Source of the DNA: JBBSTY01 sp038235385
GTDB lineage: Bacteria > Actinomycetota > Acidimicrobiia > Acidimicrobiales > Acidimicrobilacustridaceae
Direction of reading: 5' to 3'
Assembly (NCBI GenBank): GCA_038235385.1
Contig: JBBSTY010000114.1
Coordinates: forward strand, 1 to 13,971
DNA length: 13,971 nucleotides
Position numbers and translations under genes: made by a program. Positions within the stretch are counted from its first letter, which is position 1, and each line of letters opens with the position of its first letter. This document shows, one piece after another, positions 12,304 to 13,971 of the stretch. The notes under the pieces are model-generated. The model saw nothing but the letters and a program-made list of their open reading frames with translations. It was not told the DNA's origin and did not search any database.

Positions 12304-13797
12304 GTGATCGAGCAGGACACGGGGGCGTCGGAGCACCCGGTCTCGGTTGGCGCCGATCCGCCGTCGGCGATCGCTCGGGCATGGACGGCGATCCGGTTCC
12401 CGGTGGCGCTGTTCGGGTCGGTCGCCGTGGTGCTCTACACCACGGTGGCGGTCGCCTACCGGTACCTCGGTCTGCACGACGACTACCCGATCCGCGAACC
12501 CATCGTCTTCCCCGGTGACGCAGTGCTCGAGGGGTGGGTGCGCTTCGACGGCGGCTGGTACCACTCGATCGTCACCATCGGCTACTTCTCCAAGCCCGGC
12601 GGCCAGTCGTCGATCGCGTTCTTCCCGGGTTACCCGCTGCTCATGGCGGCGGTGAGCAGGGTCATCGGCGATGTCTACCTCGCCGGGATCGTGGTCACCC
12701 TTGTGTGCGGCCTCGCGGCCGCCATCGTGTTCTACCGCTGGTGCTCGGCCCGGTCCTCGCCGCAGAAGGCGCGCACCGCGCTGGCGTTGATGCTGGTGTT
12801 CCCGTACGCCTGGTACCTCTACGGAGCGGTGTACGCCGATGCGCTGTTCGTGCTGGGCGCGCTCGGTGCGTTCTACCTCTTGGAGAAGGACCGGCCGGTC
12901 CTCGCCGGGCTCGTCGCGGCGGTTGCCACCGCCACGCGGCCCGTGGGGATCGCCATGGTCGTCGGGTTGGTGGCCGTGCTGCTCGAACGGCGCCAGATCA
13001 TCGTGATCCCGTGGTTCGACCGCGTGCGGGAGCGGGGCTGGCGGCGTTCGTGGCGGGCCACCCCCGAGGAGCTCGGCGGTGCGCCGGACGCGCGCCCGCT
13101 CGACGTGGAGACCACGAGTCCCGTCGGGGTAGCGGTCGCCGCGACTCGGACCGGGACCGATCGGGACCTCCGCGTCCGGTCGGACCCGGAGTCGGTCACG
13201 GCGGTCGCCCCCCGGACCCGACACCTCCTCGGCCTCGAGATCACCCTCGGACGACTCCGCCCGGCCGACGCCGGGGTGCTCCTGTCGCTCGGCGGGCTGT
13301 TGGCGTGGCTGGGGTACCTCTGGGCGTCCTTCGGCGATCCGGCCCTGTTCGTCGAGGTCCAGAGCGCCCCCGGATGGGATCAGGGCCAGGGGCCGTCGAC
13401 GTGGTTCAAGCACGCGTGGATCGACCGGCTGAGCGACTTCCCCGGCCACGTCAAGGGCGGGCCCGCCACCTGGACGGTCATGATCTACACCCTGGGCGCC
13501 ACCTTCCAGGCGTTGCTGGTGCTCGTGTTCCTCGTCACCATCCCCTCGGTGGTCAAGCGGATCGGCTGGGGGTACGCCGCCTACGTGCTGGCGTTGATCG
13601 CCATCCCGGTGCTCGGCTCCAAGGACTGGCAGGGCACCGGCCGCTACATCCTCGGCGCGTTCCCCGTCTTCCTGGCCATCGCCGGCTGGATGATCGACGG
13701 CGACCACGTCTGGATCCGTCGAGCGTGGCTGACGGCCAGCTCGATCACCCTCGTGGTCCTCACCGGCGCCTACGCCCGGGGCTACTACCTGGCCTGA
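12304..13797 (+). CDS. PIG-V-type membrane mannosyltransferase
   Basis: A 497-residue polytopic GT-C protein (506 if ATG 12277 is used). The family includes eukaryotic GPI mannosyltransferase 2, and actinobacterial members are thought to add mannose from polyprenyl-phosphate-mannose to envelope glycans. The first outer loop has WVRFDGGWYHSIVTIGY, with the probable catalytic Asp at residue 82, then AFFPGYPLL (105-113) and ATRPVG (210-215), all family hallmarks. Hydrophobic helices cover most of the protein. Residues about 229-321 are the exception: a hydrophilic, Arg-rich stretch between two helices that looks like a long loop or insertion. GTG 12304 was chosen because GGAGG precedes it. The GT2 gene begins about 100 bases later, which suggests a shared pathway. 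Acceptor unknown. Confidence 0.85.
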   Translation: MIEQDTGASEHPVSVGADPPSAIARAWTAIRFPVALFGSVAVVLYTTVAVAYRYLGLHDDYPIREPIVFPGDAVLEGWVRFDGGWYHSIVTIGYFSKPGGQSSIAFFPGYPLLMAAVSRVIGDVYLAGIVVTLVCGLAAAIVFYRWCSARSSPQKARTALALMLVFPYAWYLYGAVYADALFVLGALGAFYLLEKDRPVLAGLVAAVATATRPVGIAMVVGLVAVLLERRQIIVIPWFDRVRERGWRRSWRATPEELGGAPDARPLDVETTSPVGVAVAATRTGTDRDLRVRSDPESVTAVAPRTRHLLGLEITLGRLRPADAGVLLSLGGLLAWLGYLWASFGDPALFVEVQSAPGWDQGQGPSTWFKHAWIDRLSDFPGHVKGGPATWTVMIYTLGATFQALLVLVFLVTIPSVVKRIGWGYAAYVLALIAIPVLGSKDWQGTGRYILGAFPVFLAIAGWMIDGDHVWIRRAWLTASSITLVVLTGAYARGYYLA

Positions 13798-13837
13798 CTC
13801 CGGGGGCGCCCATGCCGCCGGCTCACGGCACACGCCG

Positions 13838-13843
13838 TATCAT
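13838..13843 (+). promoter_or_regulatory. -10 box of the GT2 leader ORF (leaderless)
   Basis: TATCAT lies at exactly -12 to -7 from the ATG at 13850. It is the closest match in the window to the TATAAT consensus. It predicts transcription starting at the A of that ATG. Confidence 0.55.
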
Positions 13844-13849
13844 CACCCG

Positions 13850-13903
13850 ATGCCCGGTCCAGAACCCCACCCTGTCGTGCCGTCACGTCGGAGCCACAGG
13901 TGA
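13850..13903 (+). CDS. Putative 17-codon leader ORF coupled to the GT2 gene
   Basis: ATG 13850 opens a frame encoding MPGPEPHPVVPSRRSHR and ending at TGA 13901-13903. Its stop overlaps the GT2 start as GTGA (GTG 13900-13902). The ATG would be the first three bases of the mRNA. The GGAG that serves GT2 (13890-13893) is inside this ORF. It is probably a regulatory or loading ORF, not a functional protein; translation has not been shown. Confidence 0.45.
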   Translation: MPGPEPHPVVPSRRSHR

Positions 13904-13971
13904 TCGCCGAGAGCCTCACCATCTTCTTCCCGGCATGGAACGAGGAGGAGACCATCGAGCGGGCGGTGAGC
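13900..13971 (+). CDS. GT2-family glycosyltransferase, 3'-truncated by the window end
   Basis: Only the first 24 codons are present: GTG, then IAESLTIFFPAWNEEETIERAV. A hydrophobic first strand followed by PAWNEEETIE is the classical N-terminus of GT2 (GT-A) glycosyltransferases of the dolichol-phosphate-mannose synthase type, which bind the nucleotide sugar there. Such enzymes make polyprenyl-phosphate sugars, the donors used by GT-C enzymes like the two upstream, so a linked pathway is plausible. GGAG (13890-13893) is 6 bases before the GTG, and the start overlaps the stop of a 17-codon leader ORF. Family call from the N-terminus only. Confidence 0.78.
   Translation, partial: MIAESLTIFFPAWNEEETIERAVS

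Noticed and set aside
12253..13833. A 526-codon open frame antisense to the PIG-V gene
   Set aside because: Composition-driven shadow; the plus strand encodes clear membrane helices and family motifs.

Overview
The window is a G+C-rich stretch of chromosome, probably from an actinobacterium. The evidence is GTG starts, few Shine-Dalgarno sequences, many TANNNT -10 boxes a fixed distance from start codons, a CtpE-type P-type ATPase and PIG-V/GT87 glycosyltransferases. An acidimicrobial-type lineage is my guess, not something the sequence proves. No transposase, phage gene or CRISPR array is visible.

Layout. 1-2388 (+): the 3' end of an LLM-class flavin-dependent oxidoreductase, then a complete NAD(P)-dependent aldehyde dehydrogenase, closed by a long stem-loop shared with the convergent gene. 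2502-4220 (-): orn (oligoribonuclease), then a metallo-beta-lactamase-fold hydrolase whose promoter is covered by a 26-bp perfect palindrome. 4329-4769 (+): dut (dUTPase), divergent from orn. 4836-9507 (-), in transcription order: a 37-codon leader ORF, a universal stress protein, a CtpE-like cation ATPase, a stand-alone LigD/LigC-type DNA ligase, and a degenerate RsbW-like GHKL protein. 9641-13971 (+): a multi-pass membrane protein, a GT87 mannosyltransferase, a PIG-V-type mannosyltransferase, and the first 72 bases of a GT2 glycosyltransferase behind a 17-codon leader ORF. A tRNA-Lys(TTT) lies on the minus strand between the two mannosyltransferases.

How it may work together. The right-hand genes look like an envelope-glycan set: GT2 enzymes of this kind often make polyprenol-phosphate sugars, and GT87 and PIG-V proteins are GT-C enzymes that use such donors. 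The usp-ctpE pair suggests a stress and ion-homeostasis unit. orn and dut are nucleotide housekeeping genes on a divergent promoter.

No wholly new multi-gene system is evident. The most unusual signal is in expression architecture. At least four starts have TANNNT exactly at -12 to -7, as expected for leaderless mRNA. Two downstream genes (usp, GT2) are preceded by short leaderless ORFs whose stop codons overlap the downstream start, and PIG-V has a related four-codon mini-ORF. Two long perfect palindromes sit over promoters like repressor operators.
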